A stretch of DNA of 64,000 nucleotides from Ferribacterium limneticum (GTDB lineage Bacteria; Pseudomonadota; Gammaproteobacteria; Burkholderiales; Rhodocyclaceae), in the NCBI RefSeq assembly GCF_020510565.1, contig NZ_CP075189.1:2774501-2838500 (forward strand), in the 5' to 3' direction. The translations under genes were made by a program, and so were the position numbers. Every line of letters starts with the position of its first letter. The stretch's first letter is position 1. Below the pieces are notes generated by a model, which was given only the letters and a program-made list of their open reading frames with translations, was not told the origin of the DNA and made no database searches. Positions 27,498-36,440 of the stretch are shown one piece after another.

Positions 27498-27848
27498 CCC
27501 TGTTCAACCCAACCTTGAAAAAGACCAATCGGTCTATTAACAGGTTGCACAAAAACACTCCGATACCTTCGGCTAGCGGATGGAAAACAACACATGAATC
27601 AGGCTTGCTCTGAACAGGAGTCCCGGCGGAATCCCCAGACCAGCGGTACGCGAGTACAACTGGCAAACGTGCGATTCATCTAGCCGATGAATACCATCGG
27701 TAAAGCACACGCAATCTACGCAACGGATGTCCTGCTGGAATCCGCCCTTCCAGACTCCGCTTACCCTGACAGAACCACCATTATCTCATTGGCATCGACC
27801 ACCCAAGGGTTTTGGACAACCTGCTAAATTCTTTTTGGAGAACAACAC
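27498..27848. other. Intergenic region between emrA and fabI
   Basis: 351 nt, no gene seen. A near-palindrome GACCAATCGGTC (27523-27534) resembles the perfect operator at 39221-39234. The fabI ribosome site TTTGGAG lies 8-10 nt before its ATG. GC rises sharply on entering fabI. Confidence 0.45.
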
Positions 27849-28646
27849 ATGAGCTTTCTTGCCGACAAAAAAATTCTGCTCACGGGTCTGCTGTCCAAGC
27901 ACTCCATAGCCTATGGCATCGCCAAGGCTTGCCATCGTGAAGGTGCGCAACTCGCCTTCACCTACCAGAACGAGCGTTTCGAAAACCGCATCAAGAAATT
28001 TGCTGCCGAATTCGGCAGCGACATTACGATTCCGGTTGACGTCAGCAGCGACGAACAAATCGACAAACTCTTCGTCGAACTGGCCAACCATTGGGATGGC
28101 CTGGATGGTCTGGTTCATTCCATCGGCTACGCCCCGACCGAAGCCATCCAAGGCGATTTCCTGAACGGCATCTCGCGCGAAGCCTTTCGCATCGCCCACG
28201 AAATTTCCTCATACAGCTACCCGGCACTCGTCAAGGCCGCGCGTCCGATGATGCAGGGCCGCAAGAGCTCCACGCTGGCTCTCTCCTACCTCGGCGCCGA
28301 GCGCACCATGCCCAACTACAACACCATGGGCCTGGCCAAGGCTAGCCTGGAAGCGGCCACGCGCTACCTGGCTTTCTGCCTCGGCCCTGAAGGCATTCGC
28401 GCCAACGCCATTTCGGCCGGCCCGATCAAGACCCTGGCCGCCTCCGGCATCGGCAACTTCGGCAAACTGCTCGCCTACAACTCGCACAATGCCCCGTTGC
28501 GTCGCAACGTGACCATCGAGGAAGTCGGCAACGCCGCCGCCTTCATGCTGTCCGACTTGGCCAGCGGCATCACCGGCGAGATTCTTTACGTAGATGGTGG
28601 CATGAACACCACCGCGCTGGGCAACGCCGAGCCGATGCCGTCCTGA
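27849..28646 (+). CDS. fabI: Enoyl-ACP reductase FabI
   Basis: 265 residues, NADH-dependent enoyl-[acyl-carrier-protein] reductase of fatty-acid synthesis, cytoplasmic. N-terminal [20 protein letters not shown] (the G-x5-S-x-A variant of the cofactor loop). Catalytic pair YNTMGLAK (Y-x6-K), [13 protein letters not shown] substrate loop and C-terminal [14 protein letters not shown]. High GC with strong codon bias, as expected of a host gene. A decayed copy of its 3' end lies at 38365-38516. Confidence 0.97.
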   Translation: MSFLADKKILLTGLLSKHSIAYGIAKACHREGAQLAFTYQNERFENRIKKFAAEFGSDITIPVDVSSDEQIDKLFVELANHWDGLDGLVHSIGYAPTEAIQGDFLNGISREAFRIAHEISSYSYPALVKAARPMMQGRKSSTLALSYLGAERTMPNYNTMGLAKASLEAATRYLAFCLGPEGIRANAISAGPIKTLAASGIGNFGKLLAYNSHNAPLRRNVTIEEVGNAAAFMLSDLASGITGEILYVDGGMNTTALGNAEPMPS

Positions 28647-28807
28647 GAATCTTAACGCGACCTTGCCCTCCCACGGTTCACCGGAAAAAGCACCCAAAAT
28701 CAAAAAGGAAGCGTTTACAACCGTGGGCCACGGTAATGAAATAGCAGTGGGAGAAATACTTTAACCAGCGACGATGAACAACAGGTCATGCTCAGTGGCA
28801 TGCCCGA

Positions 28808-29557
28808 CTACGCTGTTAACGCGCTGCCTTCCCAAAACAATTCTGACGGCAAGTTTCTTAACCCGGTTAGCGTCTTGCCGATGTGGTCGGCCAAAATTGC
28901 CGTAGCTCGCTCCGCGTCATGAGCCAAAACGGCATCGAACAGAGCCGTGTGCTCACCATGTATATCCCGGAGGATCGGACTACGGTACAGAGAAAGCCGG
29001 CGGTAACGCTCCGCCTGGTGGTAGAGGATGGAAAGAAAGTGCTTGAGCCAGCGCGATGGGCACGCAGCGATCAGGACTTCGTGAAAAACACGATTGCGTT
29101 TTTCCCACTCGTCGCGCGCATCACCGTCGGAGAGCTTCGCTTCCGCCCTGGATAGGCGGTGAAAAGCGGCCGCCACCTCACCCTCCCATGCATCGTCCCC
29201 AAGAGCGATCGACTGCCTCAAGGCTTCGCACTCCAGCATGACGCGGTTGCGCGTAATGTCCTCAAAATCTGCCAACGATATCGGCGCTACGCGAAAGCCC
29301 CGCTGAGACTGGCTAACAACCAAGGCGTCCGCGACAAGAAGAGAGAGTGCCTCGCGCAGCGTACCGGCACCGACGCCGTAATCATCCTTGAGATGCTCGA
29401 CCCGCAGTTTTTCTCCCGGAGCGAGGCGCCCATCTATGATGTCGCGGCGCAAATTACGGTAAGCCGATTCAATCATCGACTTATGTTCACCGCTCGCCGT
29501 TTCATTGCGGAATGGCGTTGCCAATTTGTTTTCCGACATAGTGGATGTTATGTGCAT
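28808..29557 (-). CDS. GntR-family regulator (FCD subfamily)
   Basis: 249 residues. GntR winged helix (YRNLRRDIIDGRLAPGEKLR, YGVGAGTLREALSLL) and an all-helical FCD ligand domain with metal-ligand histidines (FHEVLIAAC, HGEHTALFDAVLAHD). An ATG six codons downstream is an alternative start. Divergent from the meta-cleavage operon 258 nt away, whose likely regulator it is; such regulators often sense pathway organic acids. Confidence 0.9.
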   Translation of the reverse strand: MHITSTMSENKLATPFRNETASGEHKSMIESAYRNLRRDIIDGRLAPGEKLRVEHLKDDYGVGAGTLREALSLLVADALVVSQSQRGFRVAPISLADFEDITRNRVMLECEALRQSIALGDDAWEGEVAAAFHRLSRAEAKLSDGDARDEWEKRNRVFHEVLIAACPSRWLKHFLSILYHQAERYRRLSLYRSPILRDIHGEHTALFDAVLAHDAERATAILADHIGKTLTGLRNLPSELFWEGSALTA

Positions 29558-29814
29558 GTTTACATGACTCTTATCTGGTCACGAATTCTACAGACTGGCC
29601 CCTGCCTTCCCCCCTTATTTTCGTGATTCCCTGTATTTCTCGAGAAAATAGGATAACGCGAAGACCAAATAGTAGTATCGCCGTCGGAAACTGATTCCCA
29701 AATCCACCCCATAACGCAGTGCAAGCACGACAGAAAGAGCTCACTGGCATCGGGGTGGAACTGGCGGTCATCGGCTTGGAAAAACGAACAAGGTAATAGG
29801 GAAAGCATAGAACC

Positions 29815-31269
29815 ATGAAGCAGATCCTGAATTTCATCAACGGCGAATTCGTCTCGACAGGCAAGCAGTTCGAGAAACGCACGCCGCTCGATAACTCGAT
29901 CATCGGCATGGTGCACGAAGCCGGCAAGACAGAAGTCGATGCCGCCGTGCAGGCTGCGCACGATGCGCTGAAAGGCCCGTGGGGCAAGATGACCGTGGTC
30001 GAGCGTACCGACATCCTGAACAAGGTCGCCGACGAGATCACCCGTCGTTTCGATGAATTCCTCGAAGCCGAATGCGCCGATACCGGTAAGCCGAAGAGCC
30101 TCGCTTCGCACATCGACATCCCGCGCGGTGCCGCCAACTTCAAGATCTTCGCCGACGTCATCAAGAATGCGCCGACCGAGTTCTTCGAAATGGCGACGCC
30201 GGATGGCAAGGGTGCGCTCAACTACGCGATTCGTCGCCCGGTTGGCGTCGTCGGCGTCGTCTGTCCGTGGAACCTGCCGCTGCTGCTCATGACCTGGAAG
30301 GTCGGCCCGGCGCTGGCCTGTGGCAACGCCGTCGTTGTCAAACCTTCGGAAGAAACGCCGTCCACCGCCACGCTGCTCGGCGAAGTCATGAATGCCTGTG
30401 GCGTGCCCAAGGGCGTCTATAACGTCGTGCATGGCTTCGGGCCGAATTCGGCTGGTGAATTCCTGACCACCAACCAGGGCGTCAATGCCATCACCTTCAC
30501 CGGCGAAACGCGGACCGGCGAGATCATCAACAAGGCTGCAGCCCACGGTTCGCGCCCGGTGTCACTCGAAATGGGCGGCAAGAATCCGGGCATCGTCTTT
30601 GCCGACTGCGACATGGATGTCGCGATCGAAGCGACGATTCGTTCCTGCTTCGCCAACTGCGGTCAGGTTTGCCTGGGCACCGAGCGTCTTTATGTCGAAC
30701 GTCCGATCTTCGACGAGTTCGTCGCCCGCCTGAAGGCCGGTGCCGAGAAGCTCAAGCTTGGCGTGCCGAGCGATCCGGCCACCAACATGGGGCCGCTGGT
30801 CAGCCAGGAACATCGCGACAAGGTGCTCTCCTATTACAAAAAGGCCGTCGATGAGGGCGCAACGGTCGTTACCGGCGGCGGCATTCCGAAAATGCCGGGC
30901 GAACTGGCCAACGGCGCCTGGGTCCAGCCGACGATCTGGATCGGTCTGGATGACAGCGCAACGGTTGTTCGCGAGGAAATTTTCGGACCCTGTACGACGG
31001 TCATGCCCTTCGACAGCGAAGACGAAGTCATCAAGCGCGCCAACAACACGACCTACGGTCTGGCCGCCTCGGTGTTCACGCAGAACATCAACCGCGCCCA
31101 CCGTGTCGCGGCGCAGATGGAAGTCGGTCTGGTCTGGGTCAACAGCTGGTTCCTGCGTGACTTGCGCACGCCCTTTGGCGGTGCCAAGCAGTCCGGCATC
31201 GGCCGCGAAGGTGGCGTCCATTCGCTCGAGTTCTACACCGAACTCAAGAACATCTGCATCAAGTTGTAA
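29815..31269 (+). CDS. dmpC: 2-hydroxymuconic semialdehyde dehydrogenase
   Basis: 484-residue aldehyde dehydrogenase that oxidises 2-hydroxymuconic semialdehyde, the catechol meta-cleavage product, to 2-hydroxymuconate (4-oxalocrotonate) with NAD. VCPWNLPLLLMTWKVGPALA cofactor region, LEMGGKNP with the general-base Glu, and the catalytic Cys in FANCGQVCLGTERLYV. Matches DmpC/XylG length and N-terminus (KQILNFINGEFV). First gene of the lower meta-pathway operon, running into dmpE after 33 nt. Confidence 0.93.
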   Translation: MKQILNFINGEFVSTGKQFEKRTPLDNSIIGMVHEAGKTEVDAAVQAAHDALKGPWGKMTVVERTDILNKVADEITRRFDEFLEAECADTGKPKSLASHIDIPRGAANFKIFADVIKNAPTEFFEMATPDGKGALNYAIRRPVGVVGVVCPWNLPLLLMTWKVGPALACGNAVVVKPSEETPSTATLLGEVMNACGVPKGVYNVVHGFGPNSAGEFLTTNQGVNAITFTGETRTGEIINKAAAHGSRPVSLEMGGKNPGIVFADCDMDVAIEATIRSCFANCGQVCLGTERLYVERPIFDEFVARLKAGAEKLKLGVPSDPATNMGPLVSQEHRDKVLSYYKKAVDEGATVVTGGGIPKMPGELANGAWVQPTIWIGLDDSATVVREEIFGPCTTVMPFDSEDEVIKRANNTTYGLAASVFTQNINRAHRVAAQMEVGLVWVNSWFLRDLRTPFGGAKQSGIGREGGVHSLEFYTELKNICIKL

Positions 31270-31302
31270 GCCGCCAGCACCCAAACCACGACAGGAAAAA
31301 TA

Positions 31303-32085
31303 ATGGATCAACCCACAATAGAGAAACTGGGCGACGAACTCTACGACGCCCTGGTCGCCGGCAAGACGGTCAGCCCACTGACCTCGCGCGGCTTCGACAT
31401 CACCATCGAGGATGCCTACTACATCCAGCAACGCATGCTGTCGCGCCGGCTGGAAAATGGCGAGAAGGTCATCGGTAAGAAGATCGGCGTGACCAGCAAG
31501 CCGGTCATGAACCTGCTTGGCGTCCATCAGCCCGACTTCGGCTACCTGCTTGACGGCATGGTCTACAACGAAGGCGAATCGATCGAGATGAGCTCGCTGA
31601 TCCAGCCCAAGGCCGAAGGTGAAATCGCCTTCCTGCTCAAGAAAGACCTGCAAGGTCCAGGAGTCACCGCTGCCGAAGTACTGGCTGCCACCGAAGGCGT
31701 CATGGCATGCTTCGAGATCGTCGATTCGCGCATCACCGACTGGAAGATCAAGATCCAGGACACTGTCGCCGACAACGCCTCCTGCGGTGTCTTCGTGCTC
31801 GGTGACCAACTCGTCGACATCAGCAACATCGACCTCGGCCTGTGCGGCATGGTCCTCGAAAAGAACGGCGAAATCGTCGTCACCGGCGCCGGCGCCGCGA
31901 CCATGGGTCATCCGGTCAATGCCATGGTCTGGTTGGCCAATACGCTCGGCAAGCTGGGCATCACCCTCAAGGCCGGCGACATCGTGCTGTCCGGCGCGAT
32001 GGGTGCCATGGTCCCGGTGGTCAAGGGCGACAACCTGCGCATGACCATCGGCGGCCTCGGTGGCTGTTCGGTGCGTTTCGTCTGA
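31303..32085 (+). CDS. dmpE: 2-hydroxypenta-2,4-dienoate hydratase
   Basis: 260 residues, hydratase/decarboxylase family (DmpE/XylJ/MhpD). It adds water to 2-oxopent-4-enoate to give 4-hydroxy-2-oxovalerate. Metal-binding pattern PKAEGEIAFLLKKDL and the E-I-V-D-S-R motif (FEIVDSRITDWKIKIQDT), then NGEIVVTGAGAATMGHPVNA. RBS AGGAAA upstream. It acts in complex with the decarboxylase DmpH encoded further on. Ends 8 nt before an unexpected SDR gene. Confidence 0.92.
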   Translation: MDQPTIEKLGDELYDALVAGKTVSPLTSRGFDITIEDAYYIQQRMLSRRLENGEKVIGKKIGVTSKPVMNLLGVHQPDFGYLLDGMVYNEGESIEMSSLIQPKAEGEIAFLLKKDLQGPGVTAAEVLAATEGVMACFEIVDSRITDWKIKIQDTVADNASCGVFVLGDQLVDISNIDLGLCGMVLEKNGEIVVTGAGAATMGHPVNAMVWLANTLGKLGITLKAGDIVLSGAMGAMVPVVKGDNLRMTIGGLGGCSVRFV

Positions 32086-32093
32086 GTCGCGCA

Positions 32094-32888
32094 ATGAATT
32101 TCCAGCTTTCCGGCAAGCGCGCCCTGGTGACCGGATCCACTACCGGCGTCGGCTTTGCCATTGCGTTGGAACTGGCCCGGGAAGGCGCCATCGTGACTAT
32201 CAACGGAAGTGAGCCAGAACGGGTAGCGGCGGCGGTTGAATTCATTCGAAGTGAAGTGAATCATGCCCAAGTGCACGGCGTAACAGCAGATTTGGCCAAT
32301 GCTTACGGAATTCAGTCCCTGCTACGCCAATGCCCCAAGGCTGATATTCTGGTGAACAGTCTCGAAATCATCGAGCGAGCGCCTTTCGAAAAAATCACGG
32401 ATTCCGAATGGCACCGCATTTTTGACGTCAATGTCTTGAGCGGCGTGCGCTTGGTGCGACACTATCTACCACGCATGAAGGCCACTAACTGGGGCCGCAT
32501 CGTATTCATCTCTGACGATCCCGGCATCACCCCGTCAGGCGAGATGATCCACCACGGCATGACCAAAGCAGCCCAGACTGCGGTATCGCATGGTTTGGCA
32601 CAGTTTATGGTTGGCACCGGTATTACCGTGAATAGCATTCGAGCAGGCCAAACCCTTTCAGAGAGCGTGGCGATGGTCCTCGCCAAGCTGGCCCCGGACC
32701 AGGAGATCAGCATTGCCGACGCTGAGCCTCAGCGTGCCCCCCAAATGCCCCAGACCTCTCGCTCTGATGAAATCATCGACCCAACCGAAGTCCCTGCCGA
32801 GATGACTTGCATATGCAGCCCAGATGTCGCCGCTACCAATGATGAAGCCCAACGTATGGTCGGCGACGCCGTCAGTTCCCTGTATTGA
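32094..32888 (+). CDS. SDR-family protein with altered catalytic Tyr
   Basis: 264 residues. SDR cofactor motif TGSTTGVG (about residues 14-21), but NNAG is replaced by NSLE. The catalytic Y-x-x-x-K reads H-G-M-T-K (in EMIHHGMTKAAQ), so the Tyr is His. The related enzymes I know carry HYGMTK there. The Ser (IVFISDDPG) and Lys remain. It sits between dmpE and dmpF, where no SDR is normally found. Its lower GC and different codon use mark it as an insertion. It may be a weakened, repurposed or non-catalytic enzyme; function unknown. Confidence 0.82.
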   Translation: MNFQLSGKRALVTGSTTGVGFAIALELAREGAIVTINGSEPERVAAAVEFIRSEVNHAQVHGVTADLANAYGIQSLLRQCPKADILVNSLEIIERAPFEKITDSEWHRIFDVNVLSGVRLVRHYLPRMKATNWGRIVFISDDPGITPSGEMIHHGMTKAAQTAVSHGLAQFMVGTGITVNSIRAGQTLSESVAMVLAKLAPDQEISIADAEPQRAPQMPQTSRSDEIIDPTEVPAEMTCICSPDVAATNDEAQRMVGDAVSSLY

Positions 32889-32909
32889 ACCCTTCTAGGA
32901 AACCACAAC

Positions 32910-33821
32910 ATGAATAAGATCAAGTGTGCCTTGATCGGCCCGGGCAACATCGGGACCGACCTGCTTTACAAACTGAAGCGCAGCCCCTTCCTCGACCCCG
33001 TCTGGATGATTGGCATCGACCCGGAATCCGAAGGCCTGAAGCGTGCCGCCGAAATGGGCCTCAAGACCTGCGCCACCGGCGTAGACGGCTTCCTGCCCCA
33101 CGTCCTCGCCGACAACGTCCAGATCGCCTTCGACGCGACCTCGGCCTATGTCCACGCCGAGAACTCGCGCAAGCTCAACGCCCTCGGCGTCCTGATGATC
33201 GACCTGACGCCGGCCGCCATCGGCCCGTTCTGCGTCCCGCCGGTCAACCTCAAGGAACACGTCGGTCGCCGTGAAATGAACGTCAACATGGTCACCTGCG
33301 GTGGCCAGGCCACCATCCCGATGGTGGCAGCCGTTTCCCGCGTTCAACCGGTCGCCTACGGTGAAATCGTCGCCACCGTCTCGTCCAAGAGCGCCGGCCC
33401 CGGTACCCGCAAGAACATCGATGAATTCACCCGCACCACCGCCGGTGCCGTCGAAAAGGTCGGCGGCGCCAAGAAGGGCAAAGCCATCATCATCATCAAC
33501 CCGGCCGAACCCCCGCTCGTCATGCGCGACACCGTGCACTGCCTGACCGAAACCGCCCCGGACCAGGCCGCGATCACCGAATCCATCCACGCCATGATCA
33601 AGGAAGTCCAGAAGTACGTCCCGGGCTACCGCCTGGTCAACGGCCCGGTCTTCGATGGCAACCGCGTCTCCGTCTACATGGAAGTCACCGGCCTCGGCGA
33701 CTTCCTGCCGACCTACGCCGGCAACCTCGACATCATGACCGCCGCCGGTGCGCGCACCGCCGAAATGTTCGCCGAAGAAATGATCAAAGGCACGCTCAAG
33801 CTTGAGCCCGTAGTTGCCTGA
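32910..33821 (+). CDS. dmpF: Acetaldehyde dehydrogenase (acylating)
   Basis: 303 residues, DmpF/MhpF family. It converts acetaldehyde plus CoA and NAD to acetyl-CoA, receiving acetaldehyde by channelling from the aldolase DmpG. N-terminal cofactor fold ([17 protein letters not shown]), catalytic Cys in [13 protein letters not shown], and [16 protein letters not shown] region ([20 protein letters not shown]). High GC. 16 nt before dmpG. Confidence 0.95.
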   Translation: MNKIKCALIGPGNIGTDLLYKLKRSPFLDPVWMIGIDPESEGLKRAAEMGLKTCATGVDGFLPHVLADNVQIAFDATSAYVHAENSRKLNALGVLMIDLTPAAIGPFCVPPVNLKEHVGRREMNVNMVTCGGQATIPMVAAVSRVQPVAYGEIVATVSSKSAGPGTRKNIDEFTRTTAGAVEKVGGAKKGKAIIIINPAEPPLVMRDTVHCLTETAPDQAAITESIHAMIKEVQKYVPGYRLVNGPVFDGNRVSVYMEVTGLGDFLPTYAGNLDIMTAAGARTAEMFAEEMIKGTLKLEPVVA

Positions 33822-33837
33822 GTAACTGGAGAAAACA

Positions 33838-34869
33838 ATGACCCTACGCGGCAAAAAAGTAACCGTCCACGACATGACCCTGCGGGATGGCATGCATCCC
33901 AAGCGTCACCTGATGACCCTCGACCAGATGGTCAGCATCGCCACCGGCCTCGACGAAGCCGGCGTGCCGCTGATCGAAGTCACCCACGGCGACGGCCTCG
34001 GTGGTTCCTCGGTCAACTACGGCTTCCCGGCCCACACCGACGAGGAATACCTCGGCGCCGTCATCCCCAGGATGAAGAAGGCCAAGGTCTCGGCCTTGCT
34101 GCTCCCCGGCATCGGCACCGTCGACCACCTCAAGATGGCGCGTGACCTCGGCGTCAACACCATCCGCGTCGCCACCCACTGCACCGAAGCTGACGTCTCC
34201 GAGCAACACATCACCATGGCCCGCAAGCTGGACATGGACACCGTCGGTTTCCTCATGATGGCCCACATGAACAGTGCCGAAGGCCTGGTCAAGCAAGCCA
34301 AGCTCATGGAAGGGTACGGCGCCAACTGCATCTACGTCACCGACTCGGCCGGTCATCTGCTGCCGGAAGGCGTCAAGGAGCGCCTGTCGGCCGTGCGTGC
34401 GGCATTGAAGCCGGAAACCGAACTCGGCTTCCACGGCCACCACAACCTGGCCATGGGCGTTGCCAACTCGATCGCCGCCATCGAAGTCGGCGCCAATCGC
34501 GTCGATGCCGCCGCCGCGGGCCTCGGTGCCGGGGCCGGCAATACGCCGATGGAAGTGCTCATCGCCGTGTGCAGCCTGATGGGTATCGAGACCGGTGTCG
34601 ATGTCGCCAAGATCACCGACGTCGCCGAAGACCTCGTCGTGCCGATGATGGACTTCCCGATCCGCATCGACCGCGATGCGCTGACGCTCGGTTATGCCGG
34701 CGTTTATGGCTCATTCCTGCTTTTTGCCAAGCGTGCCTCCGTCAAATACGGCGTACCGGCCCGCGACATTCTGGTCGAACTCGGCCGTCGCGGCATGGTC
34801 GGCGGGCAGGAAGACATGATTGAAGACACCGCCATGAGCATGGCACGCGCACGAGGACTGATGGCATGA
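33838..34869 (+). CDS. dmpG: 4-hydroxy-2-oxovalerate aldolase
   Basis: 343 residues, DmpG/MhpE-type class II aldolase giving pyruvate and acetaldehyde. Motifs: [15 protein letters not shown] (catalytic Arg, metal Asp), [14 protein letters not shown] and metal histidines in [15 protein letters not shown]. The C-terminal communication domain pairs with DmpF for aldehyde channelling. Its stop overlaps the dmpH start by 4 nt (34866-34869). Confidence 0.96.
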   Translation: MTLRGKKVTVHDMTLRDGMHPKRHLMTLDQMVSIATGLDEAGVPLIEVTHGDGLGGSSVNYGFPAHTDEEYLGAVIPRMKKAKVSALLLPGIGTVDHLKMARDLGVNTIRVATHCTEADVSEQHITMARKLDMDTVGFLMMAHMNSAEGLVKQAKLMEGYGANCIYVTDSAGHLLPEGVKERLSAVRAALKPETELGFHGHHNLAMGVANSIAAIEVGANRVDAAAAGLGAGAGNTPMEVLIAVCSLMGIETGVDVAKITDVAEDLVVPMMDFPIRIDRDALTLGYAGVYGSFLLFAKRASVKYGVPARDILVELGRRGMVGGQEDMIEDTAMSMARARGLMA

Positions 34870-35657
34870 AACTGAACCAGCAAACCATAGGCCAATTGGC
34901 CGAACTGCTTGAAAACGCCGAATTGCAGGCGCACGACGTCGTCAAGATCACCGATGCCAATCCTGAAATGGATTGGGACGACGCCTACGCCATCCAGAAC
35001 GAAATCCTCCGCCGCAAGCTGGCCCGCGGCAATCGCGTCGTCGGCCTGAAAGCTGGTCTGACCTCGCACGCCAAGATGAAGCAGATGGGCGTTGAAACCC
35101 CGTGTTTCGGCTTTCTGGTCGATTACTTCAGCGTTGCCGATGGCGGCGAGATCAAGATCGATCAACTGATCCATCCGAAGGTCGAGCCGGAAATCGTCTT
35201 CGTCCTGAAGAAGGCCCTGAAAGGCCCGGGTTGCCACATCGGTGCCGTGCTGGCCGCAACCGATTTCATCATGCCGGGCATCGAGATCATCGATTCGCGC
35301 TATCGCGATTTCAAGTTCGACCTGAAGAGCGTTATCGCTGACAACTGTTCGTCGTCGCGTTTCGTCCTCGGCGGGCAGATGACGCCGGTGGCCGGTCTCG
35401 ATCTGCGCACCCTGGGCGTCGTCATGGAGAAGAACGGCGAACCCGTCGCCATCGGTGCCGGCGCGGCCGTTCTTGGCCACCCGGCAGCGGCGATTGCCAT
35501 GCTGGCCAACCATCTCGGCGCCCGTGGCGAGGAAATTCCGGCCGGCACGATGATCCTTTCCGGTGGCGTCACCGAGGCAGTCGCGGTCAAGGCCGGTGAC
35601 AACGTCAGCTTACGCATCCAGGATCTAGGTAGCGTCAATGTGAAATTCATCCACTAA
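34866..35657 (+). CDS. dmpH: 4-oxalocrotonate decarboxylase
   Basis: 263 residues, DmpH/XylI. Decarboxylates 2-oxohex-3-enedioate to 2-oxopent-4-enoate for DmpE, to which it is homologous. [33 protein letters not shown] and [20 protein letters not shown] are the family blocks. ATGA overlap with dmpG; 17 nt before dmpI. Confidence 0.94.
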   Translation: MKLNQQTIGQLAELLENAELQAHDVVKITDANPEMDWDDAYAIQNEILRRKLARGNRVVGLKAGLTSHAKMKQMGVETPCFGFLVDYFSVADGGEIKIDQLIHPKVEPEIVFVLKKALKGPGCHIGAVLAATDFIMPGIEIIDSRYRDFKFDLKSVIADNCSSSRFVLGGQMTPVAGLDLRTLGVVMEKNGEPVAIGAGAAVLGHPAAAIAMLANHLGARGEEIPAGTMILSGGVTEAVAVKAGDNVSLRIQDLGSVNVKFIH

Positions 35658-35674
35658 ATAGTAAGGAGAAAATT

Positions 35675-35866
35675 ATGCCGTTCGCACAGATCTACCTCAT
35701 TGAAGGCCGCACGGAAGAACAAAAGAAAGCCGTCATCGAAAAAGTCTGCATCGCTATGTCTGAAGCGCTTGGCGCACCAATCGAAAATACCCGTGTCTGG
35801 ATTCACGACGTGCCTAAGGCGCAATGGGGAATTGCGGGGAAGACTGCGAAAGAGCTAGGACGCTAA
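35675..35866 (+). CDS. dmpI: 4-oxalocrotonate tautomerase
   Basis: 63 residues; after Met removal the N-terminal Pro is the catalytic base. PFAQIYLIEGRTEEQKKAVI and later RVWIHDVPKAQWGIAGK match DmpI/XylH, including an Arg in the ENTRVW segment. Isomerises 2-hydroxymuconate to 2-oxohex-3-enedioate. RBS AAGGAG 7 nt upstream. Last gene of the operon. Confidence 0.94.
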   Translation: MPFAQIYLIEGRTEEQKKAVIEKVCIAMSEALGAPIENTRVWIHDVPKAQWGIAGKTAKELGR

Positions 35867-35887
35867 AAACCCGCATTCGACCCGAAT

Positions 35888-35913
35888 TAGGTCGGCGCCT
35901 AGCGCCAGACCTA
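35888..35913 (+). terminator. Hairpin after dmpI
   Basis: TAGGTC-GGCGC (35888-35898) pairs with GCGCC-A-GACCTA (35902-35913) around a CTA loop with one bulged A. It is strong but without a T-tract; a possible operon end. Confidence 0.45.
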
Positions 35914-35959
35914 TTGCCGCCGATAATCAGCATAAATAAGCCACAACTTGAAGCCCAGC

Positions 35960-36229
35960 ATGCAAGGAAATGATTTTTTTGACTTTGACCTGTTGGCAAA
36001 ACTATCCGCCGATGCTCCCAGCGAATTTGCCAAGATACGCGACGGCCTGATTCAACAGGCAATCCACTCGTTTCGTATTCAGGAGGATGGATATCGGCTA
36101 CAAGGTGAAATAGACTTGGAAAGAATGTCTCATGCCGTCGGCACACAAACTTGCGCTGCTCTAGCTTACAAGATCAAAGATATGGTAGAGCAAATGCATT
36201 TGTTAGCGGAGGCTCTTCGTGTGGAATAA
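35960..36229 (+). CDS. DUF3135-type small protein
   Basis: 89 residues from ATG 35960. N-terminal FFDFDLLAKLSADAPSEFAKIR followed by a charged helical stretch and VGTQTCAALAYKIKDMVEQM. This resembles DUF3135 proteins, small soluble proteins of unknown role. It lies 93 nt after dmpI and may be read through from the operon, but the hairpin in between argues for separate expression. Confidence 0.65.
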   Translation: MQGNDFFDFDLLAKLSADAPSEFAKIRDGLIQQAIHSFRIQEDGYRLQGEIDLERMSHAVGTQTCAALAYKIKDMVEQMHLLAEALRVE

Positions 36230-36440
36230 CCCACCCTGATTCGGCGCGAGCCAGCCTAGCTTTCGGCTTATTTTCTCAATAGACAAAGCCTGGAACTATG
36301 CTGGCGCCATAACAGCCTCAATTTTGCCCACTGAAGGCTGCTTCACGCTCGATAACGAAATATTTCGCTGCCCCGCATCGGCACCATGGATTTCTCGAAT
36401 CAAGTGCGAAATTCAATGCCCTGCAAAAAACCATGAAGCC

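Noticed and set aside
30562..32094. Minus-strand frame of over 500 codons across dmpC-dmpE
   Set aside because: Asp/His/Gly/Val-rich antisense of high-GC genes; dmpC and dmpE are unmistakable on the plus strand.
32895..33902. Minus-strand frame opposite dmpF
   Set aside because: Antisense shadow caused by strong third-position GC bias.
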